A DNA stretch of 64,000 bases from the NCBI GenBank assembly GCA_947623455.1, contig OX392533.1:36496729-36560728 (forward strand), written 5' to 3'. This DNA is from Mimachlamys varia. Taxonomy: Eukaryota > Mollusca > Bivalvia > Pectinida > Pectinidae. Below, one piece after another: positions 38,501 through 48,469 of the stretch; position 1 is the stretch's first letter, and each line of letters opens with the position of its first letter. A model generated the notes under the pieces. It worked only from the letters and a program-made list of their open reading frames with translations, was not told the DNA's origin and did not search any database. A program made the translations under genes and the position numbers.

Positions 38501-39140
38501 TTCATTAATTATAAAATACTGATTTTACTATCTAACAAATTAATTATGCACAAAAAAGGATCACAATTCCCAAAGCTGTAAAAGGATTGATGCTCAAACA
38601 GCTGATTCCGGAATACAATAGTTTTAACGGTAACAAAATTGTTATATTGAAACTCGAGGTAAATTATTAGTTGTCTTATTGAAATTTTTGATCTATTTAC
38701 AGGCCAAACTGTACTTTTGACTTCAATCGTATTTACTTGTAGGTGTGTACACCTGCAGGATACCAAGACGAATGGACAGTTGCGCCATCCCATTCTACGG
38801 TTCTCTACTTCTGAAATATCGTACCACTAGATCTTCCAGAAGCCAATCGTCGACCCCAGAGGTATTGGTGAATAACGAGTTAGTGCCAACTGTCACTCTC
38901 GGAAACGATTGCTCCAAGCTGACGATCTGCATCCACCAAAACAATGGAAACGACACCATGACTCTTGCGTTCAGCATTACCGGAAGTGACGAGATGATAG
39001 TGAATGACGTAATTGTAACTGTTTCTTATACATGTCCTCCAGGGTCCACCGGTAGCGCGGGGCTTCTGCCCGTAATCCGTACCCACAGACCTATTTCTAC
39101 TTCCAGCTCGAACGTCTGGGAAAGATTTCTATCAGGATAA
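29292..39140 (+). CDS. Secreted cysteine-rich protein, 3 coding exons, family unknown
   Basis: Coding exons are 29302-29431, 32270-32401 and 38743-39140. They join to exactly 660 nt, or 219 residues plus stop. The first exon follows a TTTTTGTAG acceptor at 29291, so a 5' UTR exon exists upstream. Both introns are phase 1 with good sites (G|GTATGT, TTTTCAG|G, G|GTAAGC, CTTGTAG|G). Residues 1-25 form a signal peptide (KKLAFIMLVCGALLSRTQA). The mature chain holds ten cysteines (29, 31, 56, 71, 83, 92, 101, 144, 150, 185), enough for five disulfides, and one N-glycosylation sequon, NDT, at about 157. There is no membrane anchor. The C-terminal ~30 residues are Ser/Thr/Pro rich. I do not recognise the family. 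A secreted ligand, matrix or immune effector would fit, but no function is claimed. Intron 2 (6.3 kb) holds several transposons. Confidence 0.8.
29568..29812 (+). repeat. (AC)n microsatellite with ~110-bp tandem duplication
   Basis: After a pure AC tract at 29568-29595, a segment containing CGCAAGCGCTACCATGCACG and GCATTCACACGCACACACAA occurs twice in tandem, near 29661 and 29764, separated by T-rich and CACACA spacer. It lies in intron 1. Confidence 0.9.
30140..30225 (+). repeat. A-rich low-complexity tract
   Basis: Two A-runs separated by TTAGATGTTTACAGGC within intron 1. No element could be attached to it. Confidence 0.7.
31318..31465 (+). pseudogene. Exon-like coding remnant or orphan exon in intron 1
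   Basis: One plus-strand frame reads an unusually protein-like stretch including LDDDNDPDARATGVQVNAII and STYSFVYLESVGTCSG. It could end at a G|GTGACG donor in phase 1 (31465/31466), which is compatible with exon 2 of the surrounding gene. No convincing acceptor opens it: the only AG nearby is in phase 0 at 31381, which does not fit exon 1. It may be an alternative first or internal exon, or a relic of another gene. I do not recognise the peptide. Confidence 0.3.
32566..33577. mobile_element. 1-kb TIR transposon with TA flanks and direct subterminal repeats
   Basis: The ends are perfect 26-bp inverted repeats starting CAGACCCGTACACGTTCGCT, with TA on each outer side (32564-32565 and 33578-33579). 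A TA duplication is the hallmark of Tc1/mariner-type insertion. Inside each end is a tandem array built on GGTACGGAAATGCTACGCAA-type motifs (32600-32765 and 33385-33545). Both arrays read in the same direction rather than as mirror images. The centre contains a further inverted repeat (CAGTCGGAACACC...GTTGTCCGACTG, about 33087-33150). No transposase frame is present, so the element is non-autonomous. It sits in intron 2 of the secreted-protein gene. Confidence 0.88.
33590..34070 (-). repeat. Family A copy (minus) interrupted by family B
   Basis: The family A tail is read on the minus strand in two pieces, about 33898-34070 and 33590-33680. The sequence resumes across the gap at the ATAAGACC...TGTTCC position of the family, so the intervening family B element was inserted later. 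Confidence 0.7.
33683..33893 (-). repeat. Family B copy nested in family A
   Basis: It runs from AGATGACGTAACACACGC to the ATTCATGAATTTAGT end. Because it interrupts a family A copy, its ends can be estimated from the uninterrupted family A sequence. Confidence 0.75.
34071..35740. other. Intron 2 sequence, no further gene seen
   Basis: AT-rich intron. A fragment near 34490-34560 (GGGGGGCACTTGTCCCCATAC, GTGGGGAGGGGATGTG) resembles a dispersed repeat with hairpin potential, and there is an A-rich tract at 34718-34770. Confidence 0.4.
35750..36135. repeat. C17 homopolymer followed by a tandemly duplicated ~165-bp dispersed repeat
   Basis: A run of 17 C at 35750-35766 precedes two similar units, each containing CCAATTTCAATGAAAC, ACATAGATATAA.GGACACTG and GGTCGCTATGGTACATTGTA (about 35823-35955 and 35987-36125). 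A third, weaker unit follows to about 36330. Confidence 0.8.
37030..37610 (+). repeat. ~370-bp tandem duplication in intron 2
   Basis: CACATGTGCTTCATAAA, TCTATGCTTGAAA and CCAATGTTGCATCAT occur in the same order at 37081-37192 and 37449-37556. A family A fragment lies between the two copies. Confidence 0.65.
37308..37408 (-). repeat. Family A fragment (minus), 3' end only
   Basis: Contains ACCACAATCCGAACTCAAAA, TGGGTCAAAATATGAA and GGAAAGGTTCAC, the terminal ~100 bp of family A. Confidence 0.65.
37993..38390 (-). repeat. Family B, full-length minus copy
   Basis: It runs from AGATGACGTAACACACATAT at the left to CAGCAGAGTCTGCCACCCCC at the right, the same span as 25941-26322 in opposite orientation. 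It is about 350 bp upstream of exon 3 of the secreted-protein gene. Confidence 0.8.
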
Positions 39141-41200
39141 CAACCTATTGTGTAAAGATTCTTCTTAACTGACAAATGGCTTTCAAAACGAACATTAAAA
39201 TAGTAAACCTGCGATTTGCTGTATGTCTCTTTTCTTGCCCAACTGCATGTTGCAGTGGCATGCACCATTTGCGACTTGTATCTATCACCAAAGGTCGTTC
39301 AATCACGGGTGTAATTTTCTTACCTATAATGGCCTTGTTGAGAGGGCACTATTGTCTTATTGTATTATCGAGGGATCGAATAGTGCCTTAGCCGAAGGCG
39401 AGGGCAGTATCTCAACACGACAACTATTAAAAAAGGCATGATATCTGTTATAGTTTAAGTTGTCCTTGGATGAAACTGGAAGATCCCTGATTAACCTACA
39501 TCAGAATAAAAAAGACACCCATGAAACGGCTTTGATTGACGTTCGTTTTTCACATTCCACACTACAGCTGCAGATCTCAAAATCGTACCTCATATAAAGT
39601 CCTTCAGACTCCCTGAGCAATCTACCTTAGTCATCAGAATCCATCAAACAATTCAAAACTCTCTTTCAATATCAAAGCACTATCCTTTCTAATATGAAAT
39701 GCTTTTGTGAATATGGGTCCAGGAAAAAAGTAGTATTATAGTTTAATGGCTACAAAATCGCACTAGGTCTCGAAATTACGACTGTGATATGAGCCCGAGA
39801 AGACTGAATTTTGAAATCAATGATCAATCCCAGAATGTAATGTTCCAACCCTCGACTGGTAAATGAAATCATTGTGGAACATCTACTATTCGGAACACCA
39901 ATAGAAACATACAAATCTTTGCGTCTGTATAGAAGATTTTTTTTTATTAAAGGTTTAACATCAACTTCTAACAATAGTATCGAATAATCCCCAAACATTT
40001 ATTTTGACTACTCCTCCCTGTTCACAGCCCTCACTTTTCTTCAAAATACATTTGTTTTGTTCAAATCTTTTTAAATCTTGTCGTATACCCATCTAAAATA
40101 TATTGTGAATATCGATTCGAACATGTAAAATACTGTTACATGTACTATACAATAAAGGTAGTGAGTCTGGTTTGCTAAATATAGTTGGAAAAGGTCGTTT
40201 AGCAAACATGCATCAGATCTTGGAGCGACTAACGAGAAAGGCAAACACGGCACGGAATGTGATCGGACTAATTAAAAAACCATGAAGAAGGCTTATGTGA
40301 ATAAACAAAGTCTATTGTATCGCCAAAGGATTAAAAAAGCACATGTTCGATCTAACTTAACCCTCCGGATATATGTTCTTATACTATACGTTGGCTTTTA
40401 TAATCTTATATTTTGCTATAACCAAATCCGTATCTTTAAACTACTTTTGATATTAAAAACATTTTGTCTTTTACGTGATATTTAAGCATTGTATATACAA
40501 GTATGCGTTTATTTGTGACGGAAATGACCTATGTAAGTTTTAAAATCTTTCCTTAAATCAATTTACCTTTTGCTATAATAATCAGATTTATTCTAAGTAA
40601 TAGATCCAATTTATTGGAAAGAGAAAACTGGTTCTAATGATAGAGTCGCAGGAGTTGTCGTTCTTGAGTATGTCAAAGTCACTTAGAGTTATCCCCCTTT
40701 TCACCACATCCTTGTAAGCACACATATAGGACTAAGACCACAACTAATTTTTACTATATGTTTCCTTGTAACATTTAATTTTATAACAAATTCCCAAAAT
40801 CCGATAGCCAACTTTTCTTTCCAACCTGTCAAGAGCAACATCTTGCGAGTAAAATATCGAAATTTCAGCATAGCATGTTGGCCTCTTTCTTGAGATAATC
40901 GTCTGCATGTGTCTTCAACGTCAAATATAAACTTTCGGGTCAGGGGGTGGGGGTAAAAACAGGACTTGTCATACAGAACCTTTCGCCAAAATAACATGCA
41001 CAGCATAAAAATTGACACAGTAAATGTTAGAATGATATCTTTAGAATATTTTAACACCAAACTTGTACACAAATACCAAATTGTAACAGACATAGATTAG
41101 TTTTAACTAAAACACCTAGATTTCTAAGGGACTTCATTCGTGGGTACTGAACCCGGAAGCATTTAATTGTGGTGTTAGTCCACATTGAGAAGGATAAACA
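39141..41200. other. 3' flank of the secreted-protein gene and intergenic sequence
   Basis: An ATTAAA motif at about 39194 is a candidate polyadenylation signal. Frames at 39176-39441 have no support. The minus-strand 130-codon frame at 40701-41093 has a hydrophobic N-terminal part and a FDVEDTCRRLSQERGQHAM segment but no recognisable domain or splice signals. Confidence 0.4.
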
Positions 41201-41209
41201 CGGAACAGA

Positions 41210-42212
41210 TTGAGATTGAGAGAAATGTTGAGAGCGAGTACCAGGTTAACAAGCCAAGGGGTGATAAAGAGGACATCAAACGGAGGTTCAGATCTCTGGC
41301 CTCACAGACGTAAGAGGGCAGCTAATAGCAGCAACGAACGGACGTCAAGCAACGTTAACGAAACGGTCCAGGGTCATGAAAATGATCCGTTCAACGAAGC
41401 TACCCCTGGAACAGGCGAAACTGTCTACAAGCAAGAGTCTGGAGCGAGCACCTCCCATGATGAACTCATGCATTCAGACAACGGAGGCACCACTACATGT
41501 ATACACTTTGAGGAGCTGGGCCAATCACCTCAACCAATCATTAGTGCTCACTCTCATTGGGAGCCAATGTTTCTGAATCTATAAGGCAAAAAATCTTTTC
41601 TGGGTAATATATTGATTCGGCCCTTTTGCTTTGTAATACCAATACTGCAGGGGGTGTTGACCGCAGTTTGGTTATAGTGGTTATAGGGGGAGATAGTAGC
41701 TTCTTCAAAAAGTAACAAAAAATTAGTTCTGTTGAGAGATGGACCGATGCATTTCTGATTTACTTATTCATCTACAGCGCTGCTCACCCCGCCGAAGTCC
41801 TAGATCTGAAAAAAACCATACATTCAATTAGATTGGGGGTATCCAGGTTTCGAGAGTTACGACGTGAACAATGGTTAATTTACATGAATGGGGATCAGAA
41901 TGATAACCAGGTTGGGGAGGAAACTCTCAAAGCAAGATGAACCCTGCACAAAAATGTTTTGATTTTAATTACAGGGGTTCCTGTTAAAAGTACCCATGTA
42001 ATTATGAGCATTCATGTTTGACATGCGCTTGGGACCACCCCTCTTACAATTATCCTACTAAAACAAAAGGGGGGATACAAAACTGGCAAAACACCAATAG
42101 ATTTCCGACCCCGAACGTACATAATCCTAGGGGCCCAGCCCCTCAGCGGTTTTGTCGGGGTCAAAACCATAGTCAGGCCAGATATATGGGAGTTAGGCCA
42201 CACCCCCGTTAA
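41210..42212 (+). pseudogene. DIRS-like Gag remnant with CCCH/C-rich knuckle
   Basis: An N-terminal frame at 41210-41584 is polar and Ser/Thr/Asn rich. Around 41958-42060 another frame reads CFDFNYRGSC, a stop, then KYPCNYEHSCLTCAWDHPS. This is the Cys/His-rich knuckle arrangement seen in DIRS-group Gag proteins, here interrupted by TAA. Confidence 0.55.
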
Positions 42213-42362
42213 GGTGGAGATATTGAAATAATGTTTGAGTACGTATCCACTAAATAATATAGCTCAGGAGTATTGATGGATGTACACATGGGTTTAGGTT
42301 ACATTTCACAGGTCCCCGGGTTCCAATGTGATGTAATAACCTAGTGTTAGCCATACAAAACC

Positions 42363-42860
42363 ATGGGCCCATTTAAATATAGACCTATATCGAATTTAAG
42401 GTTGTCACCTATTGGAGTTGTCCCAAAATCAGATGGAGGCTGGAGGTTAATAACACATTTGTCATTTCCCCCTAACAATAGTATTAATGGTTTTATTGAT
42501 GAATCATTTTGTTCAGTGAAGTATACTTCATTTGACTCTGTTGTTGAAATGAGCAGCTGTTTAGGAAAAGGTGCACAACTGGCTATGATGGACATCAATG
42601 CAGCATTAAGGCTTTTACTGGTGTTCCCAGGCGATTTTGATCATTTTGGGTTTAAATTCCAGGTTGAATTTTACTTTGATAAATGTGTCCCAATTAGCTG
42701 CTTAATTTCCTGTTCAATATTAGAAATAAATTCAACTTTCCTACATTGGTCAGTTCAACAAACACTTGTATTAATAGTCTAGATCATTATTTAGATGGTT
42801 TTATTTTTGCAGTGGGTCATGACACAAATCATTGTGATACATTGATGGTTTCTTTTTCTG
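42363..42860 (+). pseudogene. DIRS-like reverse transcriptase, inactivated
   Basis: The frame reads SPIGVVPKSDGGWRLITHLS, then KYTSFDSVVEM and MMDINAALRLL (DINAA in place of the usual DxxxAF motif), with FDHFGFKF further on. The active-site box after a frameshift at about 42786 reads HYLDGF: the second catalytic aspartate of YLDD is replaced by Gly. The loss of that residue and the frameshift indicate a dead enzyme. Confidence 0.75.
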
Positions 42861-42979
42861 AGTTTGTCATCAAATCGCGGGTTTCATTCTAGGAGTTGGT
42901 GCCGATTTAGCGTCTTAGCTTTGTTGGGCCTAAGTTAAGCAAGAACTGTATCAAGTTTCGAGTTAATAACTAGGGATTA

Positions 42980-43255
42980 GTGACTATTCTGAACAAGCAG
43001 TCCTCTAAATCTAAGCATGCTATATTTTTATTGCGGCCTCTAGTTCTCTGTCTGATGAGTCACAATATCAAATTTAAAGCTATCCATATCCCAGGAATAG
43101 ATAACTATATAGCCGATGCCCTTTCTTGCAAACAGTGGTTACGGTTCCGAACGTTGGCACCAGGAGCAAATACAGAGTCAGACAACATACCAGAGAAATT
43201 TCTGCTGCAGGACGTAAATTGGCAAGTGCATCTTCAGCCCACAACACAAAACTAG
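42980..43255 (+). pseudogene. RNase H C-terminal remnant of the DIRS-like element
   Basis: The segment KFKAIHIPGIDNYIADALS matches the end of the RNase H domain, where the final Asp (ADALS) is retained. It is followed by the QWLRF linker toward the recombinase. Confidence 0.65.
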
Positions 43256-43329
43256 CTTATCAAACTGGGTAAAATAGTTTCGAAACATTCAGGGATAGTT
43301 ACACATTACAAAAATGTTGGCCACCAACT

Positions 43330-44091
43330 GTAGAGCAAGTTGTTAACTTCATAGCATTTTTGTTAATCAATAAGAAAGCACTAGCAACAGCTAGGTTATA
43401 TGTTTCAGCTTTAGTATATAACTGTAAGGTTAAGGTGGTTCAGGACATTGCCCAAAGTGTTTTGGTAACCACGCTTATGGAGGGTTTGAGGCGCCTAAAG
43501 CAACACTCGGACACTGGCCTTCCAATAACATTAAGCATCCTATCAGAAATCATCGCATCACTCCCAGTGGTTTTTCTAATACATACGAGTGCAAACTATT
43601 TAAGTTAGCTTACCTACTGGCATTTTGGGGTTTTCTACGTGTAGGAGCATTAGTGGTATCCCAAAGGGACCTGTTATACAGGGTTATCTCTTGAAAATGG
43701 CAACTGTGCAACCTCAGGTGTGTAATATTCCAAGACAAACCAATATGACAAAGGAACCACATTGATAAGTCCAAGGTTAGCTGGTAACATCTGTCCAGTT
43801 GAAGCAGTGCGCCAATTTCTAAAACCACATAATGGGAATAGGGGGTCTCTCCTATGTCACTTTAACGGGGACCCAAGGACTCGTTATCAATTCTCAGCTG
43901 TTTTGAAAAAATCTATAAATTACTTGGGTGTTAGTTGTAAGAAATATAAGTCCCACTCATTCAGGATTGGGGCAGCTACTGATGCTGGTCTCTCTGATGC
44001 TGAAATACAAGAGGCTGGTAGATGGAGTTCTAATGCATTTAAGTCTTACATAAGACTCCCATATTTAATCAAATTAACTCTTATGTTCTAG
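43330..44091 (+). pseudogene. Tyrosine recombinase of the DIRS-like element, frameshifted
   Basis: The box A arginine lies in WGFLRVGALVVSQRD (about 43627-43670), in a different frame from the C-terminal half. The C-terminal half carries the HxxR motif (SHSFRIGAATDAG), GRWSSNAF and the candidate nucleophile Tyr in KSYIR (about 44047). All four signature residues are visible, but the frame is broken between boxes. Confidence 0.78.
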
Positions 44092-44173
44092 TTAAATGCA
44101 TGCCATATAGATACTGTTACTTGACATACATGTATTTTAATGAGCAAAAACCATCTTAGATAATGATATGGTG

Positions 44174-44256
44174 GTCTGGTTTGTGGGATCTTCCCTAGTA
44201 AAAAAAGCACAGATGGCAGCACGAAGTCGTCCAGGAGGGACATGTCTGTATTTAAT
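44174..44256 (+). pseudogene. SGNH-hydrolase-like tail of the DIRS-like element
   Basis: A frame downstream of the recombinase reads VWFVGSSLVKKAQMAARSRP followed by GGTCLYL. This corresponds to block I (usually G-[DHS]-S) of the SGNH/GDSL-type domain carried after the recombinase in several animal DIRS-group elements. Only the first block survives. Confidence 0.5.
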
Positions 44257-44655
44257 GATCCTGTGGACATTAAGAGCATATCCTCTGATTTTAGAACATA
44301 AACACTAAATGATGCTTACTGATTTCAAAGCTTAAGACTGCATACTTCAAAATGAATAAGCTGTGTTAGATATGATCTATGAGAGTTCTTCAATCCTTAC
44401 TTTCTCAAGTAGGAACTGCTATTTGCTATTGAAAGTTGTAAAGAAATTTTATGGATTGTTTTAGTCTGGAAGATTTGAGCTCAACATACTTTAAGAGGAG
44501 GTAACTGTAAGCATGAAAAACAAAAGAGGAACTCTCAAGTGTTTTACCAGCAGTGGATCAATGATCATTACCAGTTATTTACATATTGTACTTACTTTAG
44601 AAAGTACAAAAAAAGTGCTAAAAAGTATTTTACAAATGCTCATCTTTCTAAAAGC

Positions 44656-45263
44656 ATGAAATATAAATTACTGTAACCGTCACACTTAAATGAAGCAAAG
44701 GTCATATGGGACTATGTTGGGGTAACAAATGAGGCCTGTCATAAGTTTCTTTTACCGGTACAGGACTAATGTACCACGGTAGGGCAATCACAACTCTATA
44801 CCACGGTATACCGGTATACCGGTAAAACCGCCCAGCCCTAATGGGAATGAGTTTTTTGATCGAAACAATGTATCACTTTATAAAACACATGATATGATTT
44901 ATAATCTGAAAGAGATAAATTAATACAAATAATAATAATCAATAAAATACCTTTTCAAAAATTTAGTTAATCGATCCAGAAAGCTAACACACATTGTCTG
45001 TTGCATTATACCACCATTTCGTCCGTTAAGCTTCACATATTCAACCAAAAATAGAATCACTATAAAATTCTTTACTGGAATGAACTTTTGTCAGGAAGTT
45101 AATTTTAATATGACCAAAAACAAGCCATCCTGTAGTCATGGATAATTAATAAGCCATTAGTGTCAACCGCCAAAGTTAAAAGGATTTTAAAATGAGACAT
45201 GGTATGGATGTTGTTGTTTGTTTTGTTTTTTTATTTCCTTCGGCTACTTATTACCATATTATT
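44656..45263 (+). repeat. ~605-bp direct repeat left of the LINE (copy 1)
   Basis: It is nearly identical to 47625-48228, with scattered substitutions and a 3-bp AAT length difference. It includes a hAT-like terminal motif (ACCGGTATACCGGTA ... CCGCCCAGCCCTAA, 44800-44840). Its right end meets the truncated LINE, and its left end (ATGAAATATAAATTACTG) matches the sequence directly after the LINE's A-rich tail. The arrangement is that of a target-site duplication, though far longer than usual. Confidence 0.88.
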
Positions 45264-47624
45264 TTGATCTAATAAAAATAAAGGTAGTGGTACGCAGGTA
45301 TCAAATGGGTAAAGATGGCGAAATCACTTGGTGTTTATTTTGGTACAAACAATAAAGTTTGTTCCAATATTTGTTGGAAAGAGAAAATAACAAGTATAGA
45401 CCATTTAATTAAGAATTGGAAAAAAAGAAAACTAACATTGCTGGGAAAGTCGATTATTATTCAAAGTTTAATTATTCCAACAATCACTTTTTTCGTCAAT
45501 GCAATTGGAATAGATGACGATACGACAAAAATATTAGAAAAAGTTATATTCAAATTTATATGGGATGGAAAGCCTGATCGAGTTAAACGAAAGGTAATGA
45601 TTGGTGATTTTGAGAGGGGTGGGCTAAACATAAGATATATTGAAAGTCATATCAATGTACTACGCATTTCTTGGATTAAGCGATTCCTGCATGAAGATGA
45701 AGCAAAATGGAAAATTATACTACGGTTGTATTTTGATAAGTTTGGAAAGAATAACTTAATATTTAAAATGAATACAGGTTCTACAAAACTGTTGCCAAAG
45801 ATGTATAAATTACCAAGCTTTTATTCGGATATATTAAATTCTTGGTATACATTACAGACAGATAATGGAATAATGAAGAATTACAGGGAAATAAAACAAG
45901 TGATTTGGGGTAATAAACATATAAAACTAAATGGGAAATCATTATGGTTTAAAGATTGGGTAGATTCCGGTTTGATATACATTAATGATATTGTTGGAAG
46001 AAGTGGAAAAATCGATGATAAGCTTATATATCAGAAATTCAAATGTAAACGCAATTGGTTAGCGGAAATAACGTCTGTAAAAAGAGCCATACCAAAGAAA
46101 TGGTTAGAGGAATTAAGTAATGAAAACTCAAAATCAGTAGTTCAAATTGTCTGGAAAGAAGTTTGTGTATATAATAGAACTACTCACAATATATTTTTAA
46201 TAGACAATATAAGCAAAAAAGATATATACCGGATACTGCGGGACAAAAAAACACTTACCACACATATATTTGACGTGTGGAGGGAAAAACTAAATATAAG
46301 AGAAAATAGTTGGCACGAGTTTTTATGCTTTTTCCGATTTTTGTTCAGTGTAATAACTGAAAATGATGAAAAAATATTTCGGTGGAAATTATTTCATAAC
46401 ATACTTCCGAATGGTTTATTATTAAAGAGATGGAAGATAAAGTTAAATGAGAACTGTGAAGTTTGTGATGTTCAGGATGATTATAACCATTATTTTATAG
46501 AATGCCGTTGTGTTTTTGCACTCTGGAATCATATAGGAGAGTCGCTTAATAGGCTAGACTACACCATCAACCTACGGAATTTGAAAAACATAGTGATTGG
46601 GTACAAAATTACTTACAATGCATATAATGGGATGAATAGTCTCTTATCACTGATTGGTTTTGTAATATATAAATGGTATCATCTAAGTGAAGCAAGAACT
46701 AAATACGTGGATATAGTAAATTTATTTAAACATGAACTAAAAAAGAAGCTTTATTTGAAACATTACCAACAAATGTCTTTTTTACAGTCATTTTTGTAAG
46801 GGCTCAAGATCATAGTATTTAGCCTTTTCCTAATACATGATACAGTGTATAAGAAAGAACATGTAACGGATTTGAAAAATGATAATTGTTTTATATATAA
46901 TGTTATATTTATGCAATGCAGCAGATAATAAATCACATGATATCACAGATTAAAAAAAAAAAGAAAGGAAAAGAAAAAGAAAGACAGACATGCACTGTGA
47001 TGAGAAAAAAAATGAGAATGTAAAAGTGACAGCAAAAACAAATATATACATTGTAAGTATGAATGAATGTCTATTTTCATGTTGATACATTGTATATGAA
47101 CGGGTGTATTATATGTATGTATAGTGAGTAAATAGTTAGGGGTATGCGTGTTTTGGTGTGTGTGTGTACGGGCATGGGTACCTATATATACTGATATTCG
47201 CATGCATGTTTGAAGGGTTTTTTTAATTTGCAAAAATATGCATATGTGTACTATAAATATAATGAAATATGGAGTGTAAGTACGAAAGTAGGTATTCAAA
47301 TATGTCTATGTCTGGTGTGTGAGACTGTGTTTACGAGTAAACGATATGTATATTGGTAAGTATGCAAGTATACAAGTATTATGAATAAATGTTTTGTGCG
47401 ATCTGAGTGGAGGTGATGGTGTACATGAATGTGTTATAAAGTGTACGTAAGAACGAAACTGAAAAACAAAAAAATAACCCAGAAAATGAAAGAATGAGAG
47501 AATTTTTCACGAAAAGCAATTTTGGGCAGTTTGTTTTTGCTGGTTGCTATAACACATTTCACGGCTCTGAGTGCAAAAAAAAGAGAAGGAAGAAAAAAGA
47601 GAAAAAAAGAAAAAGAAAAAAAAA
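45264..47624 (+). mobile_element. 5'-truncated L1/Tx1-like LINE with A-rich tail
   Basis: The insertion begins inside ORF2 (KWVKMAKSLGVYFG at the left end), retains the last ~494 codons and a ~820-nt 3' region, and ends in an A-rich tail (about 47573-47624). Truncation at the 5' end and the A-rich 3' end are typical of target-primed reverse transcription. Confidence 0.85.
45315..46799 (+). CDS. LINE ORF2 C-terminal fragment (RT thumb/connection and CCHC region)
   Basis: A 494-codon frame remains open to its natural stop. It starts in the post-RT segment (KSLGVYFG, residues 3-10), continues with LTLLGKSIIIQSLIIPTITF and KFIWDGKPDRVKRK, then GGLNIRYIESHINVLRISWI. These are landmarks of the region after the YxDD core in L1-clade ORF2 proteins. 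Near residue 380 a C-x2-C-x7-H-x4-C motif (CEVC...H...C) matches the C-terminal zinc knuckle of the family. The endonuclease and polymerase core are missing because the insertion is 5'-truncated, so the fragment cannot act on its own. The intact frame suggests a fairly recent insertion. The ATG used is simply the first in frame and has no claim to be a real start. Confidence 0.85.
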   Translation: MAKSLGVYFGTNNKVCSNICWKEKITSIDHLIKNWKKRKLTLLGKSIIIQSLIIPTITFFVNAIGIDDDTTKILEKVIFKFIWDGKPDRVKRKVMIGDFERGGLNIRYIESHINVLRISWIKRFLHEDEAKWKIILRLYFDKFGKNNLIFKMNTGSTKLLPKMYKLPSFYSDILNSWYTLQTDNGIMKNYREIKQVIWGNKHIKLNGKSLWFKDWVDSGLIYINDIVGRSGKIDDKLIYQKFKCKRNWLAEITSVKRAIPKKWLEELSNENSKSVVQIVWKEVCVYNRTTHNIFLIDNISKKDIYRILRDKKTLTTHIFDVWREKLNIRENSWHEFLCFFRFLFSVITENDEKIFRWKLFHNILPNGLLLKRWKIKLNENCEVCDVQDDYNHYFIECRCVFALWNHIGESLNRLDYTINLRNLKNIVIGYKITYNAYNGMNSLLSLIGFVIYKWYHLSEARTKYVDIVNLFKHELKKKLYLKHYQQMSFLQSFL

Positions 47625-48228
47625 ATGAAATATAAATTACTGTAACCGTCACACTTAAATGAAGCAAAGGTCATATGGGACTATGTTGGGGTAACAAATA
47701 AGGCCTGTCATAAGTTTCTTTTACCGGTACAGGACTAATGTACCACGGTAGGGCAATCACAACTCTATACCACGGTATACCGGTATACCGGTAATACCGC
47801 CCAGCCCTAATGGGAATGAGTTTTTTGATCGAAACAATGTATCACTTTATAAAACACATGATAGGATTTATAATCTGAAAGAGATAAATTAATACAAATA
47901 ATAATCAATAAAATACCTTTTCAAAAATTTAATTAATCGATCCAGAAAGCTAACACACTATGTCTGTTGCATTATACCACCATTTCGTCCGTTAAGCTTC
48001 ATATATACAACCAAAAATAGAATCACTATAAAATTCTTTACTGGAAAGAACTTTTGTTAGGAAGTTAATTTTAATATAACCAAAAACAAGCCATCCTGTA
48101 GTCATGGATAATTAATAAGCCATTAGTGTCAACCGCCAAAGTTAAAAGGCTTTTAAAATGAGACATGGTATGGATGTTGTTGTTTGTTTTGTTTTTTATT
48201 TCCGTCGGCTACTTATTACCATATTATT
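47625..48228 (+). repeat. ~605-bp direct repeat right of the LINE (copy 2)
   Basis: Matches 44656-45263 and begins exactly where the LINE's A-rich tail ends. Beyond 48228 the sequence continues as unduplicated DNA. Confidence 0.88.
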
Positions 48229-48469
48229 CCGACCCAATTCGATCACAAATATTACAACGTTAATGTTAAATTAAAGTAATATTATTTTAAGATTGAAGCT
48301 TTGGCAGATAATCTCTGAATACTGTAACTGCACTTCAGCAAAACCTCGTTATCGCCACGCAGGTGACAGGGATTCGATTTCCGAAATCGTCCTGCGCATT
48401 GATTATTCAGAAAAATATGTTTTTTTTCATGTCCCTATAGAAAACTAAATCACATTTTTGTTGCATTAA

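Larger units (their letters stand above)
41210..44260 (+). mobile_element. Decayed DIRS-like tyrosine-recombinase retrotransposon
   Basis: Remnants appear in the expected order: a Gag-like region (41210-42212), reverse transcriptase (42363-42860), RNase H (43000-43160), tyrosine recombinase (43330-44091) and an SGNH-hydrolase-like tail (44174-44256). Stops and frameshifts break every part. The element is recognised as DIRS/Ngaro-like because a tyrosine recombinase replaces the DDE integrase. The split or inverted terminal repeats typical of the group were not identified, so the outer limits are approximate. Confidence 0.82.

Noticed and set aside
40701..41093. 130-codon minus-strand frame with a hydrophobic segment as the missing exon of the 50.6-kb gene
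   Set aside because: No acceptor in the right phase, no Cys-rich juxtamembrane signature, and no family recognised.
48345..48415. tRNA-derived SINE B-box-like GGGATTCGATTTCC
   Set aside because: No matching A box at the right distance and no cloverleaf; left unannotated.
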